From contig JALVWW010000314.1 of the NCBI GenBank assembly GCA_027023175.1, positions 1 through 6,735 of the forward strand: a stretch of 6,735 nucleotides of DNA, in the 5' to 3' direction. The position numbers and the translations under genes are program-made. Under the pieces are notes generated by a model that saw only the letters and a list, made by a program, of their open reading frames with translations, did no database searches and had not been told where the DNA came from. The stretch is from Campylobacterales bacterium. Lineage in GTDB: Bacteria; Campylobacterota; Campylobacteria; Campylobacterales; JALSKU01. Below are positions 1 through 6,438 of the stretch, piece by piece; position 1 is the first letter of the stretch; every line of letters starts with the position of its first letter.

Positions 1-532
1 GTCCGCCCATGGTAGTAGCCCTTATCTGACCTGCACCAAATCCAAGTTTTTCATATATAAAGTGTGCCATCCTGGCACTATCAAGTATTCCTGCCATTCC
101 TATGACTTGATTTCTTGGATAATTTCCAACTTTCAGCGCAACATATGTCATAGTATCAAGCGGATTTGAGACCATTATGATGATAGCATTTGGAGCATAC
201 TCTTTAACTTTAAGTATAACTTCTTTTGTTATCTCGGCATTTATCATCAAAAGGTCATCCCTTGTCATTCCCGGAAGCCTTGGACTGCCTGCGGTTATAA
301 CAACTATCTCACTATTTTGGATATCTTTATAGCTCTCAGCAGCTTTAACGATAGTATGACTTCTTGCCGCAGCTGCAGCCTGACTCATATCAAGAGCCTT
401 GCCTTTAGCCCTGTCTTCATCTCTATCTACAAGAACAAGTCTATGACAAGTTCCGTGCATCGCCAAAGAGTAACCTACTGTTGCACCCACATTTCCTGCA
501 CCTATTATAGTTACTTTGCTTTGTCTCTCCAC
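1..532 (-). CDS. mdh: Malate dehydrogenase (NAD-dependent, LDH-like type), 3' end cut by window edge
   Basis: Interconverts malate and oxaloacetate with NAD(H) in the cytoplasm, as a TCA-cycle step. The visible 177 residues carry a Rossmann motif GAGNVG (11-16) and an Asp at the end of beta-2 (D36, in LVLVDRD), which fits NAD rather than NADP. The substrate loop TAGSPRLPGMTRDDL (80-94) has R85 where lactate dehydrogenases have Gln, which indicates malate specificity; R91 is the second loop arginine. VSNPLD (121-126) and LDSAR (150-154, with D151 and R154) are also family hallmarks. The window stops after TTMGG, just before the expected HGD with the catalytic histidine; the one remaining base is compatible with a His codon. 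The start is GTG, chosen because AAAGGA lies 5 nt upstream and the Rossmann fold begins right after it. No ATG fits. It lies 75 bp downstream of icd on the same strand, so probably in one operon. The family typically has about 310-320 residues. Confidence 0.95.
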   Translation of the reverse strand, partial: MERQSKVTIIGAGNVGATVGYSLAMHGTCHRLVLVDRDEDRAKGKALDMSQAAAAARSHTIVKAAESYKDIQNSEIVVITAGSPRLPGMTRDDLLMINAEITKEVILKVKEYAPNAIIIMVSNPLDTMTYVALKVGNYPRNQVIGMAGILDSARMAHFIYEKLGFGAGQIRATTMGG

Positions 533-537
533 TATCT

Positions 538-543
538 TCCTTT
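538..543 (-). promoter_or_regulatory. Ribosome binding site of mdh (sets the GTG start)
   Basis: AAAGGA read on the minus strand, 5 nt (AGATA) before the GTG at 532. Motif and spacing are identical to the site in front of icd. It supports a non-ATG start for mdh. Confidence 0.75.
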
Positions 544-566
544 ATCTTAATTTGTCTGGCCAAATA

Positions 567-595
567 GAGATTTGCGGAATTGTACCACAAATCTC
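567..595 (-). other. Intercistronic hairpin between icd and mdh
   Basis: GAGATTTG (567-574) is perfectly complementary to CAAATCTC (588-595). Two more G-C pairs are possible inside the loop after one mismatch. In the direction of transcription it lies 12 nt after the icd stop codon. The downstream sequence, CTATTTGG, has no real U-run, so a strong intrinsic terminator is unlikely. A partial attenuator, or an RNA-stabilising or processing hairpin between two co-transcribed genes, fits better. The structure is visible in the sequence; the role is inferred. Confidence 0.55.
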
Positions 596-607
596 ATATA
601 ATGCAAA

Positions 608-2812
608 TTATTTTACTGAATTTATAATTTCATTAAGTGTTTTGCTCGGTCTCATAGAGCTTTGAGCCTTATTGTCATCAGGATGATAGTAACCTCCTAT
701 ATCTTGAGGTTTACCCTCTGCACCCAATAATTCATTCATGATTTTCTCTTCACTCTCTTTCAAAGCTTTTGCAATAGGCGCAAAAGTCTTGCTCAACTCT
801 TCATCTTCATTTTGGTTAGCCAAAGCCTTGGTTAAATATAAAGCAAAGTAGTAGTGACTTGCTTTATTGTCAGGCTGACCTACTTTTCTTCCTGGTGATT
901 TGTCATTTTCAAGATACGCTTCGTTTGCACTGTCAAATGCTTTTACCATAACTTCAACTTTTTTATCACCTGTTTTTTGAGCTATCATTCTAAGAGATTC
1001 TCCCAAAGCTAAAAATTCTCCAAGACTGTCCCATCTTAGATGACCCTCTTTTAAAAACTGTTCAACATGCTTGGGAGCACTTCCTCCTGCACCTGTTTCA
1101 AAAAGTCCACCACCTGCGAGCAAAGGAACTATACTCATCATTTTAGCACTAGTCCCTAGTTCAAGTATAGGAAACAAATCAGTCAAATAATCTCTTAGGA
1201 TATTTCCTGTAACTGAAATGGTATCAAGTCCTGCTCTTGTTCTTTTTAGAGTATATTTCATAGCCAAAGATGGAGCCATTATGTAATATTCTATCTCTTT
1301 TTGTGCCAAATATTCAGGCAAATACTCTACAACTTTTTTAATTATATTGCTATCGTGAGCTCTATTGCTATCAAGCCAAAATACTATAGGAGTATTTGTC
1401 AAGCTTCCTCTTTCATGAGCAAGTCTTATCCAATCTTTTATAGCAATATCTTTAGCTTTGTATAGTCTCCAAATATCACCTTTTTGGACATTATGACTCA
1501 TCAAAACATTACCGTCACTATCTTTTACTTCCATAACTCCATCTTCACTACATGTAAAAGTATATGGATGTGAGCCGTACTCTTCGGCTTTCATAGCCAT
1601 TAGTCCCACATTGCTGACATGCCCCATAGTTGTTACATCAAATTGACCGTTAAGTCTGCAATCCTCTATAATAGTACTATAGGTAGTAGCATAACTTCTA
1701 TCAGGAATAACAGCTACACACTCTTGAAGTTCACCCTCTTTATTCCACATTTTACCACCTTCTCTGATAACAGGAGGCATAGATGCATCTATGATGATAT
1801 CATTTGAAGCATGTAGATTTGTGATAAGATTATCGCTATCAACCATAGCTATATTTGGCTTGCCTTCAAGGATGATAGCTTTTATATCAGCTTCGATAGC
1901 CTCTTTTTTATCACTCTTTTCTATCTTTTTAAGAAGATCACCTATACCAAGGTCTGGGTTGATTCCAAGTTTATCAAACTCTTCTTGATACTTATCAAAC
2001 AAATCTTTAAAAAATACGCTAACAGCATGACCGAAAATAACAGGATCACTTACTTTCATCATGGTAGCTTTTAGATGAATTGACCAAAGAAGTCCTTTTT
2101 CATCTGCATCTTTTATAGTCCCTGCTAAAAAAGCTCTAAGTTTTTGTGCTGACATAAAACTAGAAGATACAACCTCTTTTGCATCTACATCCAAAGTAGT
2201 TAAAGTTTTTCCGTTTAACTCTATTGAAAGTGTTGTTGCCTTATCAGTAATTACAGATTGCTCATTGGCATAAAAATCACCCTCCTCCATATGTGCTACA
2301 TAAGCTTTGCAATCTTTTGAATAAGGCTTAAGTCTATGAGGATGTTTTTGTGCATATCTTTTTACCGCGGGTGCAGCTCTTCTATCGCTATTTCCTTGTC
2401 TTAGGACTGGATTTACCGCACTTCCTAGACATGTGGCATACTTTGCTCTGATAGCTTTTTCTTCATCAGTCTCCGGATTTTCAGGAAAATCAGGCAAATC
2501 ATACCCCTGCTCTTGAAGTTCGGCTATACAAGCCTTTAGCTGAGGGATTGATGCTGAGATATTTGGCAGTTTTATGATATTTGCTTCAGGTTTGTTTACC
2601 AATTCACCAAGGTAAGCCAACTCATCACTTTGCCTTTGGTTTTCAGGCAATATATCACTAAAAGTAGCTATCACTCTACCTGCGAGAGATATATCTCTCT
2701 CTTCAATACCCACTCCTGCTTTGGGAAGTATTTTCTCCAAAATCGGAAAGAGTGAATAAGTTGCAAGTGCCGGGGCTTCATCTATTTTTGTATATACTAT
2801 ATTTTTTTCCAT
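608..2812 (-). CDS. icd: Isocitrate dehydrogenase, NADP-dependent, monomeric type
   Basis: Catalyses NADP-dependent oxidative decarboxylation of isocitrate to 2-oxoglutarate, or the reverse reductive carboxylation; cytoplasmic. At 734 residues it has the full length of the roughly 740-residue monomeric family, which is unrelated in size to the dimeric ~415-residue enzyme. Positions here count from the chosen Met. Visible family signatures are SAVNPVLRQGNSDRR (131-145) with the substrate-binding Ser, Asn and Arg residues; KVSDPVIFGH (253-262) with the active-site Lys; IIIDASMPP (339-347); HPYTF (415-419) with the catalytic Tyr; and TGNILRDYLTDLFP (535-548) with the metal-binding Asp pair (D541, D545). 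ETGAGGSAPKHVEQF (572-586), H591, R593 and GRKVG (641-645) form the NADP-binding part. No key residue appears lost. An ATG at 2818 would add two residues but overlaps the ribosome binding site, so 2812 is preferred. In organisms with a reductive TCA cycle this enzyme class can fix CO2; the direction cannot be read from sequence. Confidence 0.97.
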   Translation of the reverse strand: MEKNIVYTKIDEAPALATYSLFPILEKILPKAGVGIEERDISLAGRVIATFSDILPENQRQSDELAYLGELVNKPEANIIKLPNISASIPQLKACIAELQEQGYDLPDFPENPETDEEKAIRAKYATCLGSAVNPVLRQGNSDRRAAPAVKRYAQKHPHRLKPYSKDCKAYVAHMEEGDFYANEQSVITDKATTLSIELNGKTLTTLDVDAKEVVSSSFMSAQKLRAFLAGTIKDADEKGLLWSIHLKATMMKVSDPVIFGHAVSVFFKDLFDKYQEEFDKLGINPDLGIGDLLKKIEKSDKKEAIEADIKAIILEGKPNIAMVDSDNLITNLHASNDIIIDASMPPVIREGGKMWNKEGELQECVAVIPDRSYATTYSTIIEDCRLNGQFDVTTMGHVSNVGLMAMKAEEYGSHPYTFTCSEDGVMEVKDSDGNVLMSHNVQKGDIWRLYKAKDIAIKDWIRLAHERGSLTNTPIVFWLDSNRAHDSNIIKKVVEYLPEYLAQKEIEYYIMAPSLAMKYTLKRTRAGLDTISVTGNILRDYLTDLFPILELGTSAKMMSIVPLLAGGGLFETGAGGSAPKHVEQFLKEGHLRWDSLGEFLALGESLRMIAQKTGDKKVEVMVKAFDSANEAYLENDKSPGRKVGQPDNKASHYYFALYLTKALANQNEDEELSKTFAPIAKALKESEEKIMNELLGAEGKPQDIGGYYHPDDNKAQSSMRPSKTLNEIINSVK

Positions 2813-2817
2813 ATGCA

Positions 2818-2823
2818 TCCTTT
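2818..2823 (-). promoter_or_regulatory. Ribosome binding site of icd (decides between two ATGs)
   Basis: AAAGGA on the minus strand. Its last base is also the A of the first in-frame ATG (2818-2816), which leaves no spacer for that codon. The second ATG (2812-2810) is 5 nt away, the same spacing as for mdh. The second ATG is therefore the likely start. Confidence 0.75.
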
Positions 2824-2837
2824 GTAGTTAAAAATTT

Positions 2838-2866
2838 ATTATATAAGTATATAATAGTAAACATAA
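2838..2866 (-). promoter_or_regulatory. Probable sigma-70 promoter for icd (-mdh)
   Basis: On the minus strand a perfect TATAAT (2843-2838) follows a weak -35-like TTATGT (2866-2861) with a 17-bp spacer. A start near 2831 would give a leader of about 19 nt that includes the AAAGGA site. The surroundings are very AT-rich, so a -10 match by chance is possible. Campylobacterota promoters usually have a good -10 and a poor -35, which fits. No terminator separates mltG from icd, so read-through from mltG may also contribute. Confidence 0.5.
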
Positions 2867-2951
2867 AATAATTTTAATATTATATTTCTTTGGAGAAAAA
2901 ATAAAATTTCGTTACTAAACTACACAACTAAATAAACATAATAAATAATAT

Positions 2952-2967
2952 GTTACATATAGTTACA
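2952..2967. repeat. Direct repeat GTTACA-N4-GTTACA upstream of icd
   Basis: GTTACA occurs at 2952-2957 and 2962-2967, exactly one helical turn apart, with a related GTTACT at 2911-2916. It lies between the mltG stop and the icd promoter, 86 bp or more upstream of the -35. Spacing and location would suit a regulator-binding site, but the motif is short, AT-rich and of no recognised family. Confidence 0.25.
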
Positions 2968-2976
2968 AATAATTTA

Positions 2977-3915
2977 CTATGGATGTCTTATGTTTTGAAG
3001 ATGTTTTTTATAAGTGTTACTAAAAAGATGTGTCTTGCCTTTTGACTTTACAAAATATAGATAATTTCTATTAGCAGGAAATATGGCAGCTTTTAGAGCA
3101 TCAAGACTGATGGAACAAACCGGATTTGGCGGAACTCCTTTTATCTTATATGTATTGTAAGGAGTGTTGTCATTTCTTATCCTTGAAGCAGTAATTTTTT
3201 TATGAGAATACAAACCGTACTTTAAACTTCCATCCATTTGGAGTCTCATATTTTTTTTGATGCGATTGTGGATAACTGCTGAAACAAGAGGCATCTCTTT
3301 TTTGTTAGCTGCCTCTTTTTGGATGATGGATGCTATACTTACATACCAAAACCACTTTTTTTTATCATAAACTCCAAAAATCTTTTGTGACAATTTTCTG
3401 TGCTTGTAAAAAGAGTTTGACACCAGATAAGACACTAAATGTCTCTCACTCATTCCCATAGGAACAATATATGTATCAGCCAAAATAACACCGTCTTTTA
3501 TATTTGTAAGTTTATTGTATTCATTTATAAGTTTTTGATAATTCAAGTGCATATTTTTGGCAACATTTTCAAAAAATATCTCTTTTGTTTCTCCCGGAAT
3601 AAGCGTAATCTTTATAAGTGCAGCTTTTGAATGGGTCAATTTATATAAAAAATCACCCTTGCTGAGTCTGTTTTTACCGATATTTATCCAACCGGACTGT
3701 GGTTGACCGAAAAACCTTAGCAAAAATGCATCAATTTTTGAAACTTCAAAGTTTCTACTTTCAAGATATGATATAATTCGATTGATTGAACCCGAGGGGA
3801 TATAGACAACTTTCGATGAATTAATCTCTTTGGCAAGGTAGAAAAACAGGGATACAATGATGATAAGAATTATGTCTAACACTATAGCTAAAATATCATA
3901 CTTGGTTATTTTCAT
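2977..3915 (-). CDS. mltG: Endolytic murein transglycosylase MltG (YceG-like)
   Basis: Inner-membrane lytic transglycosylase that cuts nascent peptidoglycan strands and is thought to end glycan elongation. It has 312 residues against roughly 330-350 in typical homologues. Residues 8-28 form one transmembrane anchor and the rest should be periplasmic. Residues 35-120 match the LysM-like part, with IPSGS (39-43) and ITLIPGET (103-110), the latter replacing the usual TIPEG. ILADTYIVP (144-152) corresponds to the usual LFPDTY motif. The catalytic glutamate is E201 in IASIIQKEAAN (194-204). HNRI (216-219), LQMDGSLKYG (225-234), TPYNTYKIKGVPPNPVCS (251-268), YLYFV (285-289) and HLFSNTYKKH (296-305) complete the family pattern. 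The ATG at 3915 has a weak AAGAG 5 nt upstream and gives a complete anchor. Its first ~20 codons overlap, antisense, the start of the plus-strand AsmA-like gene. Two A8 runs occur in lysine codons (3251-3258 and 3356-3363). No terminator-like hairpin follows the stop. Confidence 0.93.
   Translation of the reverse strand: MKITKYDILAIVLDIILIIIVSLFFYLAKEINSSKVVYIPSGSINRIISYLESRNFEVSKIDAFLLRFFGQPQSGWINIGKNRLSKGDFLYKLTHSKAALIKITLIPGETKEIFFENVAKNMHLNYQKLINEYNKLTNIKDGVILADTYIVPMGMSERHLVSYLVSNSFYKHRKLSQKIFGVYDKKKWFWYVSIASIIQKEAANKKEMPLVSAVIHNRIKKNMRLQMDGSLKYGLYSHKKITASRIRNDNTPYNTYKIKGVPPNPVCSISLDALKAAIFPANRNYLYFVKSKGKTHLFSNTYKKHLQNIRHP
3769..3777 (+). promoter_or_regulatory. Candidate extended -10 promoter for the AsmA-like gene, inside mltG
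   Basis: TGATATAAT is an exact extended -10 element (TGnTATAAT) on the plus strand. It lies 80 bp before the ATG at 3857, inside the coding sequence of the opposite gene mltG. No convincing -35 is visible, as is usual for extended -10 promoters. A transcript starting near 3784 would have a leader of about 73 nt. Because the divergent genes overlap, any promoter for the plus-strand gene must lie within mltG. Confidence 0.4.
3848..3852 (+). promoter_or_regulatory. Ribosome binding site of the AsmA-like gene
   Basis: AGGGA is followed 4 nt later by ATG at 3857, with a second ATG directly after it. A further in-frame ATG at 3872 has only a weak AAG upstream. This favours the 3857 start and therefore the longer overlap with mltG. 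Confidence 0.5.
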
Positions 3916-6355
3916 TATATCTCTTGTTCTTATAGTCTATTTTTTACTTTTATACGGCATAAAGATAGAGAGTCTCATTCTGCCATATGCCAATATAAAA
4001 AAATTATACATTAAATTAGATAAAAAACTTATTGTAAAAGCAGACTACTTAAAAATAAAAAAAAGTTACAAAAAAAGTGATACAAAAAGCCAACTACTTT
4101 CTATAAAAAATTATCTTAAATATTTTCATCAATTTTTCAAAGAACTGGATATAAAAAAACTCGAGTATCAAAACCAAACCATAAGACTTAAATATATATA
4201 CAAAAGATTTTTTCTCGATACCGATGAGCTTTATTTTTTGGCATCTATCTCCATGTCTAACAAATCAGATATAGAAGCAGATATAAAAAATCTCTATCTA
4301 AAAAGATTTCATACCTATTTTCAAGGCAAATTAAATATAAATTTAACTCAAAATATTATCGATTTTGACGGGTCGTTTAAAACTCATGGCTTAAAAGGAT
4401 TTGCAAAACTGACACTTGATAATGATATGCTAAATTATTATATATATGATACATCTGCAAAAAGCATAGCGCCTTTTATGGATTATTTAAACTCAAAAAT
4501 AAAAATAAACAAAGAGATTTCAAACTGGATATACAAGTACATTGTAGCAAAAAAATATAAACTTCACTATATATACGGCAAGATAAACATACAAACAAAA
4601 GAGTTTTATCCAAAGCTTATAAGGGCTGAAGCCACCGCAAATGATGTAAATATCAAGTTTCACAAAAAATTAAAAAGTGCTTTTGCTAAAAAGATTGACA
4701 TTGCTCTAAAAAATGATACTCTCTTTTTTAAACTTTTCAAACCGACCTACGAAGGTATCGATCTAAACGGCTCAAAGGTAACCATAACAAACCTTCTTAG
4801 CAAAGGTGCAGCCATAGAGGTCATTCTCAAAGCCACACACCCACTGGATAAAAAAGTAAAAGATATCCTAAGAGCTTACAAGGTTGATATCCCACTTTAC
4901 CAAAAAAGCTCTACAACAGTCAGTCTGATACGACTTTATATACCTTTTGTACCTTACAGTTTTCATATTAAAGGGTATTTTTATACAACAAATTCTGATA
5001 TATATTTTAAAAAGATAAAATTTCATACAAAAAAAGCTGAGATATTCCTTGATGATAATATTGTAAAGCTTGACAATACAGATATTTCATACAAAAAACT
5101 TTTTGATATCAATACTTCTGGGGTTTTCAATACATATAAAAATAAATATCAAGGCAATTTGGATATAAACAGACTCTATTTAAAATATAAAAATGAAATA
5201 ATTCTTGATACAAACAATACAAAAAGCTCAGTTGCTATTGATTTTTCAAAAAGCAAAATCGACTTGAATGATTTAAATACCACACTTATTTTTGGTAAAA
5301 AAAACAGGTTTATATTTGATTCGATTAAAAAAATATACAATATTTCACCACTTTTGAAAAAATATCAAATAACAGATACAAAAGCTATATTATCAACATA
5401 TGATTTTAATACTTTCTATTTAAATGCAAAAATTTTATATAACAATGAAATCCTTTTATATAGCGACAAACCTTTAAAAATATTTGATATAAATGGTACT
5501 CTTGACTCAAATAATATAAAATTAAACGTAAACAGCGGTATCATCACTGCAAATATTTCAGACAAGATAGAGATAAATACAAACAATATCTCATATGACC
5601 TTAGAAATATACTCGATAGCAAAGAAGTAAAAAAAAGATATTTTAAAAAACCCATTGCCCTAAATGCGGTAGATGCAATGATATATCTAAGTAAGGATTT
5701 AACAATTCCTACAAGTACATTTACACTTTTTATAAATAAAGACAAAAAGATATTTTCAAGCGTTTACGGCAAAAATCACATATTTTATTCAAAAGATTCT
5801 AAAATAGTAGACATTCACACAAATTTTTTAACTGCAGATTATATAAACAGCATCATACATCACAAACTATTTAGAAATGGAGAATTTCAACTTTTTATAA
5901 AAGAGTCAAATGATCTTTTTAAGGGAAATTGTCAAATAATAAACTCTGAAATAAAAAGTCCGAAAAAAGGTGGAAGTGACTTTAAGATAGATACAGGTGA
6001 ATTTAAATTTTATTTAAAAGATAAAATGCTTACTTTAAAAGATGTAGTGCTTAAAAATAAGTTTTCCACTCTTAGAGGAAACGGATATATTGACTTGAAA
6101 AATAAAAATCTTCACTTGAGTTTTAAAGTGGATATATTAAAGGATTTGGGAAAAACCATAAAAGCAATACCTCTCATAGGCTATATACTCTTAGGAAAAG
6201 ATGGAAAATTCAGCTCAAAAGTAACGATAAATGGGAGTTTTGATAACCCTCAGATACAAACAGACTTTTCAAAAGATGTCATAAAATCACCGCTAAATAT
6301 CATATTTAGAGCCATAAAACTGCCTTTTAAGCTCTTGCTGCCCAAGGAAAAATAA
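3857..6355 (+). CDS. AsmA/YhdP-like (DUF3971-type) membrane-anchored envelope protein
   Basis: A protein of 832 residues with one N-terminal transmembrane segment (about 13-35) and a long periplasmic body rich in short beta-strands, Lys, Asn, Ile and Asp, with no enzyme motif. The C-terminal part (about 690-832) carries the recognisable AsmA-like pattern: a strand-rich LRGNGYIDLKNKNLHLSF block, IPLIGYILLGKDG (771-783), then NGSFDNPQIQTDF (792-804) and a basic amphipathic tail ending KLPFKLLLPKEK. Members such as YhdP, TamB and YdbH in E. coli form long grooves that carry phospholipids between inner and outer membrane; that role is inferred here from family resemblance alone. It is shorter than E. 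coli YhdP (about 1270 residues). Starts at 3857 and 3872 both keep the anchor; the first has the better ribosome site. It overlaps mltG head to head. A8 and A7 runs near the 5' end (4057-4064, 4070-4076) encode lysines. No clear terminator follows. Confidence 0.75.
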   Translation: MMIRIMSNTIAKISYLVIFIISLVLIVYFLLLYGIKIESLILPYANIKKLYIKLDKKLIVKADYLKIKKSYKKSDTKSQLLSIKNYLKYFHQFFKELDIKKLEYQNQTIRLKYIYKRFFLDTDELYFLASISMSNKSDIEADIKNLYLKRFHTYFQGKLNINLTQNIIDFDGSFKTHGLKGFAKLTLDNDMLNYYIYDTSAKSIAPFMDYLNSKIKINKEISNWIYKYIVAKKYKLHYIYGKINIQTKEFYPKLIRAEATANDVNIKFHKKLKSAFAKKIDIALKNDTLFFKLFKPTYEGIDLNGSKVTITNLLSKGAAIEVILKATHPLDKKVKDILRAYKVDIPLYQKSSTTVSLIRLYIPFVPYSFHIKGYFYTTNSDIYFKKIKFHTKKAEIFLDDNIVKLDNTDISYKKLFDINTSGVFNTYKNKYQGNLDINRLYLKYKNEIILDTNNTKSSVAIDFSKSKIDLNDLNTTLIFGKKNRFIFDSIKKIYNISPLLKKYQITDTKAILSTYDFNTFYLNAKILYNNEILLYSDKPLKIFDINGTLDSNNIKLNVNSGIITANISDKIEINTNNISYDLRNILDSKEVKKRYFKKPIALNAVDAMIYLSKDLTIPTSTFTLFINKDKKIFSSVYGKNHIFYSKDSKIVDIHTNFLTADYINSIIHHKLFRNGEFQLFIKESNDLFKGNCQIINSEIKSPKKGGSDFKIDTGEFKFYLKDKMLTLKDVVLKNKFSTLRGNGYIDLKNKNLHLSFKVDILKDLGKTIKAIPLIGYILLGKDGKFSSKVTINGSFDNPQIQTDFSKDVIKSPLNIIFRAIKLPFKLLLPKEK

Positions 6356-6438
6356 TAAAAATATATTAGAGGAACTTAGAGCTAAATTGTGTCTTTAATT
6401 TAAAAACCCTTAACCTAAATCCTAAAATCCCCTCTTCC
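6356..6438. other. Convergent intergenic gap, no gene seen
   Basis: A gap of 83 bp between the stop codons of the AsmA-like gene and the permease gene. It contains an imperfect tandem CCTAAAT/CCTAAAAT (6414-6428) and a C-rich stretch, CCCCTC, before the permease stop. There is no hairpin followed by a T-run on either strand, so no intrinsic terminator can be supported. Confidence 0.5.

Noticed and set aside
317..550. Plus-strand open frame of 77 codons
   Set aside because: Antisense shadow of the malate dehydrogenase N-terminus, which has clear family motifs; the frame is Ser/Cys-rich with no recognisable domain.
1619..1988. Two plus-strand open frames (1619-1807 and 1791-1988)
   Set aside because: Antisense to well-conserved isocitrate dehydrogenase coding sequence; no ribosome site or domain of their own.
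3439..3630. Plus-strand open frame of 63 codons
   Set aside because: Shadow of mltG; low-complexity translation.
3929..3954. -10-like TATAAG and TATAAA on the minus strand as promoters for mltG
   Set aside because: No supporting -35 or TG extension, and TATAAG is too close to the start codon. Such hexamers are common by chance in this AT-rich sequence, so no mltG promoter is called.
5416..5745. Minus-strand open frame of 109 codons with hydrophobic stretches
   Set aside because: Lies inside the AsmA-like gene. AT-rich antisense of Lys/Asn codons naturally gives Phe/Leu/Ile-rich frames that mimic membrane segments; no family match or promoter context.
6356..6438. Intrinsic terminator between the convergent genes
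   Set aside because: Only weak elements such as TTAGAGCTAA and TTTAATTTAAA, with loops too small to form; no stable stem plus T-run on either strand.
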